Source of the DNA: Prinsepia uniflora
Lineage: Eukaryota; Streptophyta; Magnoliopsida; Rosales; Rosaceae
Reading direction: 5' to 3'
NCBI GenBank assembly: GCA_032719365.1
Contig: CM064871.1
Location: 25,889,566-25,953,565, forward strand
Length of the DNA stretch: 64,000 nt
Below, one piece after another: positions 22,998 through 36,167 of this stretch. The first letter of the stretch is position 1. Every line of letters starts with the position of its first letter. The position numbers were made by a program, and so were the translations under genes. The notes beneath the pieces were generated by a model, which saw only the letters and a program-made list of their open reading frames with translations, was not told the origin of the DNA and did not search any database.

Positions 22998-24179
22998 GCC
23001 CTACCTATGGAAACATTGCCCGGATCAAATTATTCGACGATGCATTCCCAATTATAAGGTACGTCCTATCCTTGAATTTTTTTCATTCTTTTTGAGTGTG
23101 GAGGTCACTTTGGGGCCAAGAAAACAGCGTATAAAGTCCTTCAAAGTGGTTTCTAATTGTCCACACTCTTCAAGGATGCCTATGAATTTGTGTTCACATG
23201 TGATAGATTCCAAAGGCAAGGTAACATAAGTCCTAGGAATCAAATTCCTTTGAACCCGATTTGAGTTGTTGAGATCTTTGATATTTGGGGCATTGATTTC
23301 ATTTGGCCTTTCCCTAATTCTTTTGGTAATCTTTACATATTGCTTGCTGTGGATTATGTATCTAAATGGGTTGAGGCACTTTCCACTAAAACTAATGATG
23401 CTAAGTTTGTTGTGAGTTTCATTCAAAATCATATTCTAGCTAGGTTTGGTGCACCAAGGGCCATCATAAGCGATGGAGGCTCCCACTTTTGTAATTGTTC
23501 TTTTGAGGCTTTGATGAAGATGTATAGTGTAAATCACAGAGTATCCACCCCATACCATCCTCAAACAAGTGGGCAAGCCGAAGTGTCCAATAGGGAGATC
23601 AAAGCGATCCTTGAAAAGACAGTTCATCCTGGCAGCAAGGATTGGTCCTTAAGGTTGAACAATGCACTATGGGCTTATAGAACGACTTTCAAGACACCTT
23701 TAGCTATGTCCCCTTTTCAATTAGTCTTTGGTAAAGGTTGTCATCTACTTGTAGAGCCCAAAAACAAGGCTTTTTGGGCGGTTAAGCGCATGAACATGGA
23801 CCTAGACGCTGCTGGAATTCACCGAAAGTTGCAACTGAATGAGCTTGATGAACTTCGCAATGAGGCATATGAAAGCTCACAAATTTACAAGGAGAAGACC
23901 AAGGCCTTTCATGACAAGAACATTCAAAGTAAGGTCCTTCAAGTTGTCCAACAAGTCCTGCTCTTCAACTCCCGACTCAATTTGTTTCCTCGTAAGTTAC
24001 GTTCTCGTTGGTCTGGTCCATTCATTATCACTAATGTTTTCCCTCATGGTGCAATTGAAATTCAACATCCAGTTAAGCGAGAACCATTCAACGTGATTGG
24101 CCATAGACTCAAGCCCTACTTTGGGACGTCTCCCATCCCCCTTGAGGCCCCCGACGCCTCTGCACTTGCCCTTCCATGA
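22998..24179 (+). pseudogene. Athila integrase remnant
   Basis: Integrase sequence resumes with DQIIRRCIPN, then GAKKTAYKVLQSGF and CDRFQRQGNIS of the zinc-binding region near 23120-23230. The catalytic core has AVDYVSKWVEA (first Asp, near 23350), AIISDGGSHFCN (second Asp, near 23465) and TSGQAEVSNREI (Glu, near 23580). The C-terminus has LRSRWSGPFIITNVFPHGA and ends RLKPYFG near 24123 and TGA at 24177. The last 279 codons are open. Upstream stops near 23147 and 23259 and frame changes break the rest. It is the best-preserved domain of this element. Confidence 0.9.
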
Positions 24180-25906
24180 GCTGATGTCCTCGTCTCGCCT
24201 AGACGTTAAATCAAGCGCTCCTAGGAGGCAACATAGCCCTGGTTTTTTCCCTTTTTCTTATGGACGTTTTTCACCTTCTAACTCACGACTTTATCTTCCT
24301 TTTATGCTCAAAACATTGAGGGCAATGTTTCATTTAGGTTTGGGGGTATTGGACTTAAGTTTAGGGGTACACAACTCAGTTTCTTTTTTTATTTCCTTGC
24401 TGTTTTATATTTTCTGTTTTTTTTTTTTGTTTTCTATTTTGTTTTCTTTGCTGTTTTTTTTTTGGATGCTAGTTTTCATGCCTAAACAAGTTAATGTAAA
24501 TGTATAGAATGTGAGAATTGCTTGTACTTGCTAAGAATCATTGCCATGATCATTGAACTCACACTTGCACTTCACGATACCATAATCAAGTGATCAAACA
24601 ACCAAAGAAATTGAATTTGAGCATGCTTAGAAAATTAGTGGAGACTACCATTGTGAGATATTTGAGCTTAATTACCTCTCTTTCTGAGTGATCTACTTGT
24701 TTCTACTCTTAAACACTCATCACTTTGTTCATAATTGCATGATCTCTTTCTATTTGCATTGATGTTTAAAGAACCGTATCTATTGGATGCTCTTGATTTG
24801 ACGTTGATCATTTATGAGATGTGATATAGGCTATGTGTGTTTTAGCTCCTAAAGGCCCTTCTTTTTCCAGTCCTAATTGCATGCTCCCTAAGCCCCTTTT
24901 GAAGCCAAACACTTAGCCATTTTGTTCTTCACCTACAATATGACCTAACCAAGTTTTGAATCATTCATAATGGCTAAACCCTATAATATAAGCTTGTGTC
25001 AAGGTTGCATCAAATAAGATTCATGGTGAGGAGGAAATATGTTGATATTTTGTGCTACTTATACTCATGTGATTGAAGTAAGCTAGAATGGAAACGATTG
25101 TTCGTTTAGTTGTAAATTGAGGAAGTTATTGCATGATCTTGGCGCAGCTCATATAAACAAAAATGTATCAAGTTCATTAGTGAAAATAAAAGAAAAGATT
25201 GCAAAAGAAAAAAAAAGAAAAAAAATTGCGATTAGAAGAAAAAGAAAAGAAAAGAAAGCAACGAACTTTGAGTTGAGTCAAGTGAGAGTACCTCAATTAG
25301 AGCATTGTTGTGAGTTTAAGCACGGTTTCATCTAGACTCAAGGTCTGAGCCATGACTTCTCATGCCTTGATGCGGTTTAGGTTCTTTGAATTCTAACCTT
25401 TCATTATTAACCCAAGAACCTAGCCCCATTAGAACCCGTGAATGAAGATCATATTAACTTATAAAGTGCTATTCTTCATTGAAATTCATAAGTGATTAAC
25501 TTGATTGTCTTTACATAAACTCATCAAATATGCTTGTCGAGTGAATTCCTTAGGGTTCTTGAGTGTATTGAGTGATGCCTAGTGAGGATTAGAGTCGAGG
25601 CGAAATCTTTCTAGGGTGTTTAGGTGACGTTGTTTTCTAGCTTTTTCATTTGAGAAGTTGGTACAAACACTTGACACTTGAGTTCACGGTTCTAGCATCT
25701 TCCTTAGTTTTTATGAGTTTGTTTTCTATTCTTGTTTCTTATGTGTAAGTAAAACGTTTGTGGGTATCGTGATGCTATAACCCTCAGTAGACAAAACTTC
25801 TCCTACTAGGTGAACCTAGAGGTTTACATGCCTATCTTAATTAGATCGAGTCTTTTGTGTTATGTTTTGCTAAGGGACTAGCAAAAGATAGGTTTGGGGT
25901 ATTTGA
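24180..25906 (+). other. Athila 3' untranslated region and polypurine tract
   Basis: The 1.7 kb between integrase and LTR has no supported coding region. It holds a first GGTTTGGGGG run near 24339, a T-rich run at 24418-24470, an A/G-rich run at 25190-25260 and, at the end, AGGTTTGGGGTATTTGA at 25889-25906, which reads as the purine primer next to the LTR start. Long non-coding or env-like 3' regions are usual in Athila elements. No env-like frame is seen here. Confidence 0.75.
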
Positions 25907-28608
25907 TGACAGGACCCGTCCCAATCCCCTTGGATTATCGTGGGACGTGCCTTTTCTCGTCTGACACCGTGTTTCAAACCAAGGATAAACTCGTCACCCG
26001 CTCGGAGTCCATTAGAATACTCCAGGATCGACGGTGGCAAGTAATGTCTCGATCTCTGCTACAGCCTGCATCTGTTACCAACCTGAAAGGTATTAAAACC
26101 ATAAAAGATGTGAATGGATAAAACAACAGTTTATAAAACTCATTTATATCGAAAAGATATTAATACCCTTCACGTAAAAGCATGCATGCATCATAAAATA
26201 GATATTTCAAATACTTTCTCGGAAGCAAGACGTATTGCTTCCCAAATCAAAACACATTGAAAAATGCTTCTTAATTGAAGCTAGTACCCCAGTAAGGTCT
26301 CAGCCCCAAACCAGATCATATAGGGTCTCCGTCCAAAACCAGAAAACAAAACAGAACCTCGGCCCAATCTGTAGAACACGTGGGAACACATCCCATGGGA
26401 ACTCATCCCAATATCAGTCACGATTCTCATCCTAGCACATGTACATATAGCTCAAGACCGCTCACAATCCTAGCATGTCACCGTGAACACATCACTCGCC
26501 GCGACTATCTTTAGATCATCGCGAACACATCACCGATCGATCATAGAGTATCTCATCAGAACTCCTAAGTCGAGCCTCCCTCGGTCATTGCTTCTCGCGG
26601 TTGCTTGACAACAAGCAGTGTACCATGAGCTCTCAGAAAGGAACACATCACAGTCTAGAGGCGAGCGTCGTAACACTCGGGATGAACCCGAATGTTATCA
26701 TCATACACAGAGCCTCAAACATGGAACATCACCAAATGGGTCACAGCCTAAAAACCAGTGTCCTGTGACACTTCATATCCCGGGATTCCTTGAATCCTAT
26801 CAAATCCACAACTGGTTCTCATGCCCGAAATATCTTTCATAAAACTCATAACTGGGTCACAGCTCGACTTATCTCACATTTGACTATACTCTAAGAACCT
26901 CAAATCAACTGGGACATACGCCCGAAAGATATTTCCAAAGCTGAAAACCAGTTCTCATTTTCAAAACAGTTTCAAATCATAGTTCAACTAGGACTCGTGC
27001 CCAAATCTCGATTTTACGCATCTCCGTGAAATCCTCAAAAATCGTAAATCAGTTTTTTGGTTTCACGCCTCTCCATGAAACCTTCTGAATCACATAAAAC
27101 ACAAGCACGTAGTACACTCGGTCGAAGCCCAAACATCACATAAAGTAATGAATTTTCCTCCGAAAATGCCCAACAATTCATATTTAAATCACATGCACTC
27201 ATGGCATCTCAAAACATGTTCATAAACACATATAAAACATTTATGCATGCATCGTATTCATAAAACAAAGTCCACTTACAGACCGTCCATGTTGAGCCTC
27301 GATACGGGCACCATAAACCTTCCCAAGCTAAATCACCATCTCCGGAACTTTCAGACCTATCCAAATCATACCCAAGGGTCACTATCACTTCCAATAACCT
27401 AACATTAAATTTCCCAATTTTTTGGGATTTTTAAACGTATTTAAAATAAATCCTAAACCTTCGAACACCCAAAACTACCCCGAAACGGTGTCCGATCGAC
27501 TCAAAACATGTGCCAAAATGTTCGTTACATCGAAAGGATGATGAAAACACGTGTTGACCATAACCCGCAACTCTGCCCCATGCGCCCCCACGCGCCGTCG
27601 TAAGCGACTGCGCGTGAAGCCCACACGCCAGGAACAGTAGCTTCGTCAACCTCCAACCGAACCCGGTTTAGACTCGGTTATCTAGTTTTTCGGTTCAATT
27701 GAATCGGCGAACTGTCGAGACCGGTTCTCCTTCCTCCGACCACCATTTTCGAAACCGTTCATCCCTATAGCTTTGTCTTTCCATTTCCTATCGATCCAGC
27801 TACTCAAAACCATGAAAATAGATCAAGGAATGTACCTCCAATTCGAAGAACTGTCGCCCAGTTTTCCAGCCTTCTATCTGGGCTGCTCAACCATCAACCT
27901 CCGTCCAAAACCATCCTCCCATGCTCGTACAGATCCCAGAATAACCCAATGCTTAGATTCAGCCCCAAACGTTCAAAGCCAAAAATCCAAAATTCAAACT
28001 TCAGAGGGTACGGGTCTACCTTTTTCCAGGGACTCCACAGCCGTCCACGGCGACTCAGCCATCCTACTCACCATCACCGACTCACCCTCAACCTCACTCT
28101 TAGTCTCTCTCAGTTAGCATAGGTGAGGAGGAAGGATTGGGGTTGTGGTTTGATGGGTTTCGGGTTTTGGTTGATCGAATGAGAGAAAGGAATGGGTATG
28201 CATGTATGTGAGATGGTGGGCAATAGATGAGTGACACTTGTCACTCATTCCTTGGGCCTAAACAAATATCTAGGCCCCACATAAGACAAAAGGCGAAAGG
28301 CAACTTCTCCCGAAAAATGCGCCACCGTAAATAGTTCCTCGGAACTTCCGTGAGCTGTAATTTTCCCATCGAATGTCCAATTTTGACGTGCCGCTTGTCT
28401 ACGGACTCGTATCGACTCGATCTACGTAATGAGCCTCGGTCCTCGTGCATTGGACCTCCTAGGTTAAAAGTCAACTTTTTGCCCTCGTTTAGGGGCAAAT
28501 CGTAATTTCACCTTGAACTTTCGACGATCCTCGACTAATCCCCGATTAGCCTTGCTAATCCTCTATTTAATCTTAATTAATCCCACAATTTCGGGATAGG
28601 TCGTTACA
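25907..28608 (-). repeat. solo LARD LTR at the Athila purine tract/LTR junction
   Basis: It begins TGACAGGACCCGTCCC and ends GGATAGGTCGTTACA, 2702 bp. Exact TTTGA duplications flank it (25902-25906 and 28609-28613). Removing it with one TTTGA restores GGTTTGGGGTATTTGATAAGTCACC-type sequence (shown in part), the junction of purine tract and Athila LTR. It carries CATGCATG motifs near 26181 and 27243, a CG-rich hairpin near 27595-27630, the family palindrome at 28225-28250 and a weakened U5 stem-loop at 25959-25979. Confidence 0.93.
28225..28250. promoter_or_regulatory. family palindrome GATGAGTGACA-CT-TGTCACTCAT
   Basis: The arms pair with a mismatch at the outer edge. It is the same motif as at 12394 and 52256 and sits in the U3 part of the solo LTR. 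Confidence 0.7.
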
Positions 28609-28610
28609 TT

Positions 28611-30280
28611 TGATAAGTCACCAATTGAGCATTATTTCAATGATATTTCTAATCCTTTTTACTTATCTTTTGATTATAATCATTCAAACAATAGGAAAAA
28701 ATAATATCTTTTGTGAAGTTTGTGCAGATTGCTTAGTTGAGGTTTAAATCGTGTTTTGCAATGAAATGTGATGTTTCCAAGGCTAGATCTTCAAGAACCT
28801 AGCAAGGATTCACAAAGGATCATATCACTTTCCATTTGCATTTCCAAGATCCCCCAAGATCCAATAAATTGCGGCTAGGCCCCCAAAGTTCTCAAAATTG
28901 TGGCTGAGGGTGTTTAGGGTGCTTACTTGTGCTTACTTGGATAAGGAAGCTTTAAGATGTCCTAATCAGATCTTGAAGTTAAAGAGGCAAGAAAATAGGA
29001 AAAGGAAGTTTCTTGGAGTACATGGCTAGGGTTAATTAACTTCCCTAGCTGCAATTTTATTCATTTCCTTTATTTTAGGGCTTTATAACCTGATTTAAGA
29101 TAGAATTAATTTAACTCCTAGTCAAAGATGAAGGAAATAAGTGGAAAGAAGGAAGGAAAAGGCTTCCTTATTCAAAAAGGACGACAAAAATACGGCTACC
29201 TCCCTTTTTTCACGACTACAAGGGATTTCCTCCTTGTTTTTGGGGCTGTTTTCCCTTTCTTTTAGGGAGATGCTAAGGCAGGTGTTAGGGGGGATATAAA
29301 TAGTTGTTTTCTCATTGTTTTTGGAGGTCCAATTTACCTCCTAAGGTCCCAAAACTCTGTTGAAATTTCTACTTAACTTTTATACTATTTGCCGCAATTT
29401 CCTTGGTGTTGAAGTTTGGATTTGATTTTTGCATCATCTTTGAGACGTGAAGCTTGGGAGAAGAAGTGTTTGTGCCAATTTACTCTCTCATGAGTAGTTT
29501 CCTTTTAGACTAGGGCTGTTTGAAGCCCTAGCCATGTTAGTTCATAATTAGATTTCTAGCTGTTGATTATGGTTGTTATGTATACCTGGATTTGTTGGAT
29601 TACTCCACTTCATGAACTCAATTTATGCTTATAAGTTTGATCACCTTATTTGTGTATAATTGTTGATGTAATTGTTTGACGGATCACCTCGGTGTTTGTA
29701 TTCACCCTGCAAATTGTAGCATCATGTTTAAAGGGGGACTCTTATTTGTAACCTAAACTCATGACTCCCTAAGTATGCACATCACTTTTCTAGGGATAGT
29801 GTAGTGTCATTAAATCTTCTTTAAGTTTCATGCATTATCACGCATCATCGGTAATAGTTGTTTAAGGGCGGGTACATCACGCTTAAACATGCAATCTAAG
29901 AGAAGATAAATGTGTGGGGTGAACCTTAGCCGGGCCCCTGCATGGGAATTTAATTCAGATACATTCATATCAATCTAATAAACGAAATATAAGGATAACT
30001 ATAATTGGTAAAGGTGGATAACATGTCCTAATTCATCTTAGTCAATCAATCAACATTCAATCTTGTTTTCATAACTTTACTTTGTGTTTTTCATCATTTA
30101 ATTTCGTGCTCATCATCACTGAAAACCCCTCAACGTTTTTGTGCTTCTTAATCAAGTTACCCAATTCTAAACTAAGTGGATTCACGTTGAACAAGTCCTC
30201 GAGGGATCGACCTTTGCAAACCTACTATACTCCTGATACGATTTTGTGCACTTGCAAAGTATTACATTAAGAGTTTATCA
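28611..30280 (+). repeat. Athila 3' LTR
   Basis: It starts TGATAAGTCACC directly after the purine tract (once the solo LTR is removed) and ends GAGTTTATCA, giving the TGATAA...TTATCA termini common in Athila LTRs. The length is 1670 bp. The following TTCAT may be the target duplication, but the partner lies outside the window. Confidence 0.85.
29295..29303 (+). promoter_or_regulatory. TATA box in Athila LTR
   Basis: TATAAATAG lies in a GGGGGGATATAAATAG setting in the middle of the LTR and is followed by pyrimidine-rich sequence. It is a good plant core promoter match. Confidence 0.65.
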
Positions 30281-33200
30281 TTCATAATTTCTTGGTTGAT
30301 AAATTCTCTATCACTCATCCTTAATGACCATTTCCGACAAACGAGTGACCAAACAGTCACTGGAATCTCCACTTCTCAATTCTCCAGTCTCGTATGAGAC
30401 ATCGACATTCGTCGATCTTACCTGTCTCGGTCAGCATCCAAGCTACCATCCTCCTCTACCAAACTGACATCCCATTCATACTCTTAGTCTTGCTCATCAT
30501 CCAAATTGACAAACTAATCTCTGCTCAGCTGGAGCACCACAAGTCGTCTCTAACTCGGTGGACTCTAACTGTGTATCACACTCACGATGCCCAACACATT
30601 CACATTGTCCAACACATTCACGACTGTCTCTAACCTTTAACCACCCTCACGACGCATTATCGTGTCTGGCAGGTAACTCACTACTCCGCTACGCTTCCGT
30701 TGCGCAACTTTGATCTTGACTCGTTCTAGAGTCTTATCGGGATACCACGCATTACTCAACGACTAACGTTGTGATCCTGACTCATCTTAAGTCCTTACTG
30801 TCATCTCACTCACCAGAGTGCATATTGACCCCATCGAATACTTGCTCAAGCTGAGATGTTCGCAACTCAGTTTCACTAGGGTTTCTCTTGCCCATAACCA
30901 TGTCCCTGAGCTTCAAGCTCACACAATAATCGAACCCTCTAGAATTCCCTCACCTCTAAAGCACAATACTAGGCGTCTCATCAATGATCTCATCAAAAAA
31001 TCAATGTCGGATCGAATCTGATTATCATACCATGTCCATCTAGGGCTCAATCTGATGATTGTACCACATCGATTAGATTGCTCAACACTCTACAATCCTA
31101 CTGTCAAATGTGTGAGTAGTGCACGTTGACCACATACCAATATCCACACATCAAATCGATCTCGGATCTAGTCCTTCTACGACATTGCTGGCATAGTAGC
31201 CATTCATGATCCATGCTAGAGCCTGTCTGTCTGATCTCCACTTTGGAAAGATCGTATACTCTAACTCAACGTCCTCTCTGAGTTTTCATGGTTACCAGAT
31301 CAACACCTAAGATGTGCTCAACACATACTCATTTAGAGCTCCAAAACACGGATAAACAGATCATCTAAAGGAATCTCACCTGCCTAGCTGCATATGCAAA
31401 ATCTCTACGTGCATCATAAGTACACTCTCTAAACGCGTGTATCCATGCATCATTGTCATTTCCAAAGCCCTCACTATCGTCCAAGATAGTCAAACTAGAG
31501 CAGTAACCAATCTTCTGCTCACTCATTCCATTCTTACACCCTTTCGAACCCAAACCTGGAAGTTTTCTCTGTCTCTGGATAAGGACTTCTAACCAACCCA
31601 CAATATCCGTTGATTGCTACTGTAGTGCTCTTCCCATGGTCGTATCCCTCCTCAAATCAGCTCATTTTCGGTGACCGTATCCACATACGTGTGACTAACT
31701 GTCAACAAAAATCCCAAACTCAACTCTCGAGTCTACTACCAACTCGGTCCTCAACGGTCTCGATCCATAGCCCACACGATCATCTCAATCCATTCGACCC
31801 ACGGTGGATCCACGCTAGCTTTCTCTCTGCTAACGTAACATGACCCATAATACTAACACGGGTCCACCAAATCTGATACTCACTCATAACACTAGGTGAT
31901 ACCAAGCACCTTTTGTTTCTTAACTAAAGTTGAATCTGGTCCATAGTCAAGCCAACATCCACCTGGGTGACATTTCCATGAAACACTTCCAGGTTTCTAT
32001 TCACATTGTCCAACTATCTTGTCAAAACCAACTCTCGAAGTTCCATCGAATTCCAATAGATGATATTGGGTTTGAAACCCAAATTCCACTGAGTCCTATA
32101 ACTGAATCCTTACTGATTTCAACCCTGTCGGTATCTTCTGAAAAAATGGGTGGGACTTGGGTTACGTACCCAGGAAAACATCCTCTGAACGTGGCAACCA
32201 CATAATGCACCGATAACACATCGGGAAGCTCAAACACAACCCTATACTCACTTCAAGCTCACTGAGCTAACTGGGGACATCACAACATGTGTCCCATGTC
32301 CCTAACAACCTACTTGTTGTATCCTCCTGGCCTCTAAGCCATAACTCACGAAAGGAGTATCCTTTTGTAAAAAGCTGAGTACTCTTCCTCCGTGATCTCC
32401 TTTGGTCCTACCAGAAGACCAATCATAACAACTCAGGACTACCAAATACCACCGGTCCCTCAAATACTCAACAGAGAAATAATGGGTAGTCCACCTATCC
32501 ATCAGGAACATCACCACGAGTCTCATATGTCTTAGAAAACCAAACATCTTGTCCAAATCTAACAGTCTCGGTTTACCAAACGACCATCAATATAGTATTG
32601 ATCAAAGTAATAACTCGCATGTCCCAACACTATGGGATCAACTATTACACGCATCACTCGTGCAATCCGAACACAACCAATCAGGGTACATATCACCAAT
32701 CCAGGCATACCCCATGCCTCCCATTGGACCACTAGGGATCCGCTCTGTCCCGTTCATCGCATCTCATATATTTGTCACTCGTCTAAGATCTCTGGCAAGA
32801 CAGCCACTAGACGCACTCAGTGGCAATCGGGACCGTCAGATCAGTGTCGAATTCCATTAACCTTATCTCAGTCATCTCTACTCTCAAGACTCGACAAACC
32901 CTGATGAATCCTTAGTGTCTCAATCGTTGTTGCCGTCACACTGGGTGTCACACTAGTGCGAACCAATTCAGACCAAAATCTCTGCTCATACTGGGCGTCG
33001 CTCACAAACCTCTGCTCATAACAAGCCAACATCAAATTTGTTGACATGAACAGGAGCTTGTACCCCTCCACTCATCTCGGGAGGTACTCCACTTTCTCAT
33101 ATCTCTATATGACTAGGCAAAAATATCGTAAGAACGTTCCTCGAACGTTGCCCAACTCTCGATAGTCTTGTCCCTGTCCATCGATAGAAATGTCTGCCCC

Positions 33201-33831
33201 GAATCTCGGGTAGACCAATCCAAGAAGCTCATTGATATCCATACCAAACGCTCATACTAGCGACCCAACATTATCAAGGTCACTCACCTGGGCATCGAGA
33301 TCAAGCACTAGGGTTACCGCCCGTACAATCCGCTCAAATGCGTAAAATCCACTAATCGGTCAATTACAAGATCCGATCCACAAGTACCATGCTCCTAGTA
33401 ACATGCCTAATCAATCTCCAACTAGGGTCGTCCACGACTTTCCGCTGTTCCTAGTAGCCCATCCATCATGACCAATCATTGGTCATAACTCGAAAAACTC
33501 ATTGTACTGGCACCCACTCAACTAGTAGCTACTATTCGAGGATCCTGTCTACTAGTAACTCTGCGCCCTTCAGCGGCTAGGCCCACAGGAAACTCGGCCC
33601 TCCTCAGGTCTACTCGGCCTTACTCTAGGTCCATCCAGCCCTAATCAAGGTCTAACATTGCTCAACCACGACATCCTATGCCAAACAAAACCACGGATAG
33701 GTTCATTCCCACTTAATCTTCCTATTCTTACCCTCACGACCAGGTTAATGACGGGATAATAACAACCCAGGGACATCACATCCGGAACATGCGCAATACC
33801 ATAAAAGCAACCTAGTGCTTTGATACCAATT
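30281..33831 (-). mobile_element. non-coding internal domain of minus-strand LARD X
   Basis: The 3.5 kb between the Athila LTR and LARD X's LTR has no frame above 103 codons and no retroviral domain. An inverted primer site GCTTTGATACCA is at 33817-33828. Bases 30665-30800 match 47460-47600 in Y and, inverted, about 5185-5260 in the plus LARD. Bases 31790-31890 match 48470-48545. The purine-tract end is missing because the Athila element entered here. Confidence 0.78.
33817..33828 (-). other. primer-binding site of LARD X (inverted)
   Basis: GCTTTGATACCA reads TGGTATCAAAGC on the minus strand, one base from the initiator Met primer site, two or three bases inside the LTR end at 33832. Confidence 0.8.
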
Positions 33832-35465
33832 TAACAAGACCCATCCCAATCCCCCTAGATTATTGTGGGATGTGCCTGCTCCCGTCTGACACCGCGTGTT
33901 AGACAAAGGATAAGTCCGTAACTCGCTCGGGGTTATCTAGAGTGCGCAGTGATTTCCAGAGTGTGCATCGGTCATGTGATGACTCTGTCTCTGCTATAGC
34001 CTGCATCTGCGATCAACCAGGAGGGTGCCAAAAACAACAAAACGTGTGAGTGGACAAAAATAATCATTTATTAAAACCATTTTTCAAAATATAGTTTTCA
34101 CCCTCCGTTTTATAAAGCATGCATGCATATCAGTTTAAAACCATTTCTTTCCAACAAAACAGTACATACGAAAACAAGTACTTTCATCATAAAACCGACA
34201 CATGTTAAAACCTCTAGACACAAATCATAATGCAAAAACCTTGGGACCCATTCTCATATCCATCGTGTGGGATCATAGCCCATCATCATCAGTCACAATA
34301 TCCAATCACAGTAATGCATGCCCATAAGCTCAAGGACCACTTTGATATGAGCATGTCACCATTAACACATCACCGGCCAAAAATCTTCAGATCTTCGTGA
34401 ACATATCAACGATCAATCTTATATAACATCCTCACTCCTGAGTCGAGCCTTCCTCGGCTGCTACCTCTCTCGACTGCTCGACAACAGGCGCATCGTGACC
34501 TTTCTGTACCTCGGAGGCAAACGTTATCTCCAGGGAAACATATTGTCAACCGGAGGCCCTCTCATATTCCCGGAGAATGGTCATATTAAAAAAAGTGGAA
34601 ACACATTTTCAAAATGGTTGTTTCTCAAATCAAAATAGTTATTTCGCATAGTGTCTCAGCCCGAAACCAGCTTCCACAAATCAGTATCTAGAAACCCTTC
34701 GTAAATTTAGGATTCCTCGAATCCTATCAACTAAATCCAGTACCTTTAATAAATCATAACTAGGTCACAACCCGATATCATTTCCTCGCGAAATCATCGC
34801 AGTAGGGCCCTTGGCCCGAAACATGGTTTCCATACATATGGACTCACTCCCGGAGTCCATCATCTTTCCAATATGGTCACAAGACTGAATATCATTTTAA
34901 AATCTGAAAATCATTTTATTATTCAAATCACTGTTCGATTTTCCGTTTGACTCTGAGTCAAACCTTAAATCAACTAGGTCTCAAGCCCGAAATACCGATT
35001 TCACGCATCCCCGTGAAATCATTTAAAATGAAGAATTAAAACATCATTCAAATCATGATCCAACCAACATATAAATCATCATGAAATGCCTCATTCAAAA
35101 CTATAAATAAACCAGTCATTTCAAACCATATTCATAAATCATTAAAACATATGCATGCATCATTTAGAAATCAAGGTCCACTCACACACTGTCCGTGCTG
35201 TGCACTCCTAAACTTGCGTCGTAATAGACTCCGGGGCTAATCCGCAGTCTTCAGGACGTTGGGACTTGTCCAAATCATACTCAAGGGTTACCAACAATCC
35301 CTATATATCCATACAATAAACACCCAAAACTCTCAGAACAATCAAGGTGTCCTGAACACATTTCTCGAGGCTATAAACCTTCAATTGACCTATCAAACGA
35401 CCTCTGATCGACGTGAAAGCACCCCCCATTGGATTCAGATCGTCGCAACCTTTCAAACATGACCA
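33832..35465 (-). repeat. LTR of LARD X, truncated
   Basis: It begins with a decayed TAACAAGACCCATCCC (family TGACAGGACCCGTCCC). U5 stem-loop arms GTCTGACAC and GTGTTAGAC are at 33884-33904, GTGAGTGGAC near 34047, CATGCATG near 34120 and 35153, and GTCCACTCAC near 35176. Homology with 42760-42890 stops at about 35465, so the U3 half with the promoter is missing. Confidence 0.8.
33884..33904 (-). other. U5 stem-loop
   Basis: GTCTGACAC and GTGTTAGAC around CGC; one C-to-T change gives a G-U pair instead of G-C on one strand, so pairing is kept. Confidence 0.65.
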
Positions 35466-35927
35466 ATTTCATGGCGGTCCATGGCTGACATCTGACATAT
35501 GTCAAATCTAAAAATGTCAGGTATGATAGCCTGTCATGTGGCACCACCCGATTGGTCCATGTGGTCTAACATGCTGACTGGGCCTGATAGCTGATTGGAC
35601 CTGATAGCCTACCACATGACATCACCTGATTTGCGACATGGACTGACAACTCTGAAAAATGATGACCTTTCTTGTTGTTGTTGTTGTTTTTTTTTCGCAT
35701 TGATGTCTTACTAGTAGTCAGTCTTTTAGGGGTGTTCTTCTTATGGTGGATTATTCCAAGGACTAACAGCAGGCCTGTCGCGAGGTGAGGAGGAAGATGA
35801 ATACAATCCACTACCTGCCATTCTCCATGTGGTCAGCCTGATCTCTTCAACATGTATATGTTTGTATACTTAGATTTCTTAAGAATGCATGTCATTATCT
35901 GATCCATTTTTGTTTTTGTTTGCAGCT
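35466..35927. other. unassigned DNA, possible intron of the following gene remnant
   Basis: No element ends are visible. Short near-repeats of CCTGATAGC(C) and ACATGACA occur at 35520-35640, a (GTT)n/poly-T stretch at 35675-35694. The right end TTTTTGTTTTTGTTTGCAG at 35907-35925 is a convincing plant 3' splice site in front of an open frame. Confidence 0.45.
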
Positions 35928-36167
35928 ATGTCAAGGGATGAAGAGAAGCGTACATAGAAGAGTAGCAACAAGGTTTTTAAGGCCAATAAAAGGAGGACCC
36001 TCATCCCGATCGGGAGTGATTTAGTGCTAGAGCTTGGCGAGACGACTCCTCAACTAAAGGGGTTAGTATCCACCCAGAAAAGGAGAGAGGCATCAGCAAT
36101 AGGTGGGTCATCATCTAGGCTGTAAAAGAGGATTGAGGATCTTGATCGAAGGGATCCGCAGAGAATA

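Larger units (their letters stand above)
19556..30280 (+). mobile_element. Athila-like Ty3/gypsy retrotransposon, right part, with two solo LTR insertions
   Basis: Domain order is reverse transcriptase, RNase H, integrase, then a long untranslated region, a purine tract and an LTR beginning TGATAAGTCACC and ending TTATCA. This order and the integrase text (NREIKAILEKTV, LRSRWSGPF) fit the plant Athila lineage. Gag, protease and the 5' LTR are absent. The element appears to have been split by the plus-strand LARD ending at 19555, with its left part outside the window. Solo LARD LTRs at 21501-22997 and 25907-28608 interrupt it. Multiple stops and frameshifts make it defective. Confidence 0.88.

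Noticed and set aside
24097..24507. 136-codon frame after the Athila integrase as an env-like gene
   Set aside because: It overlaps the integrase C-terminus, runs into poly-T and gives only a low-complexity Phe-rich tail, without signal peptide or recognisable env features.
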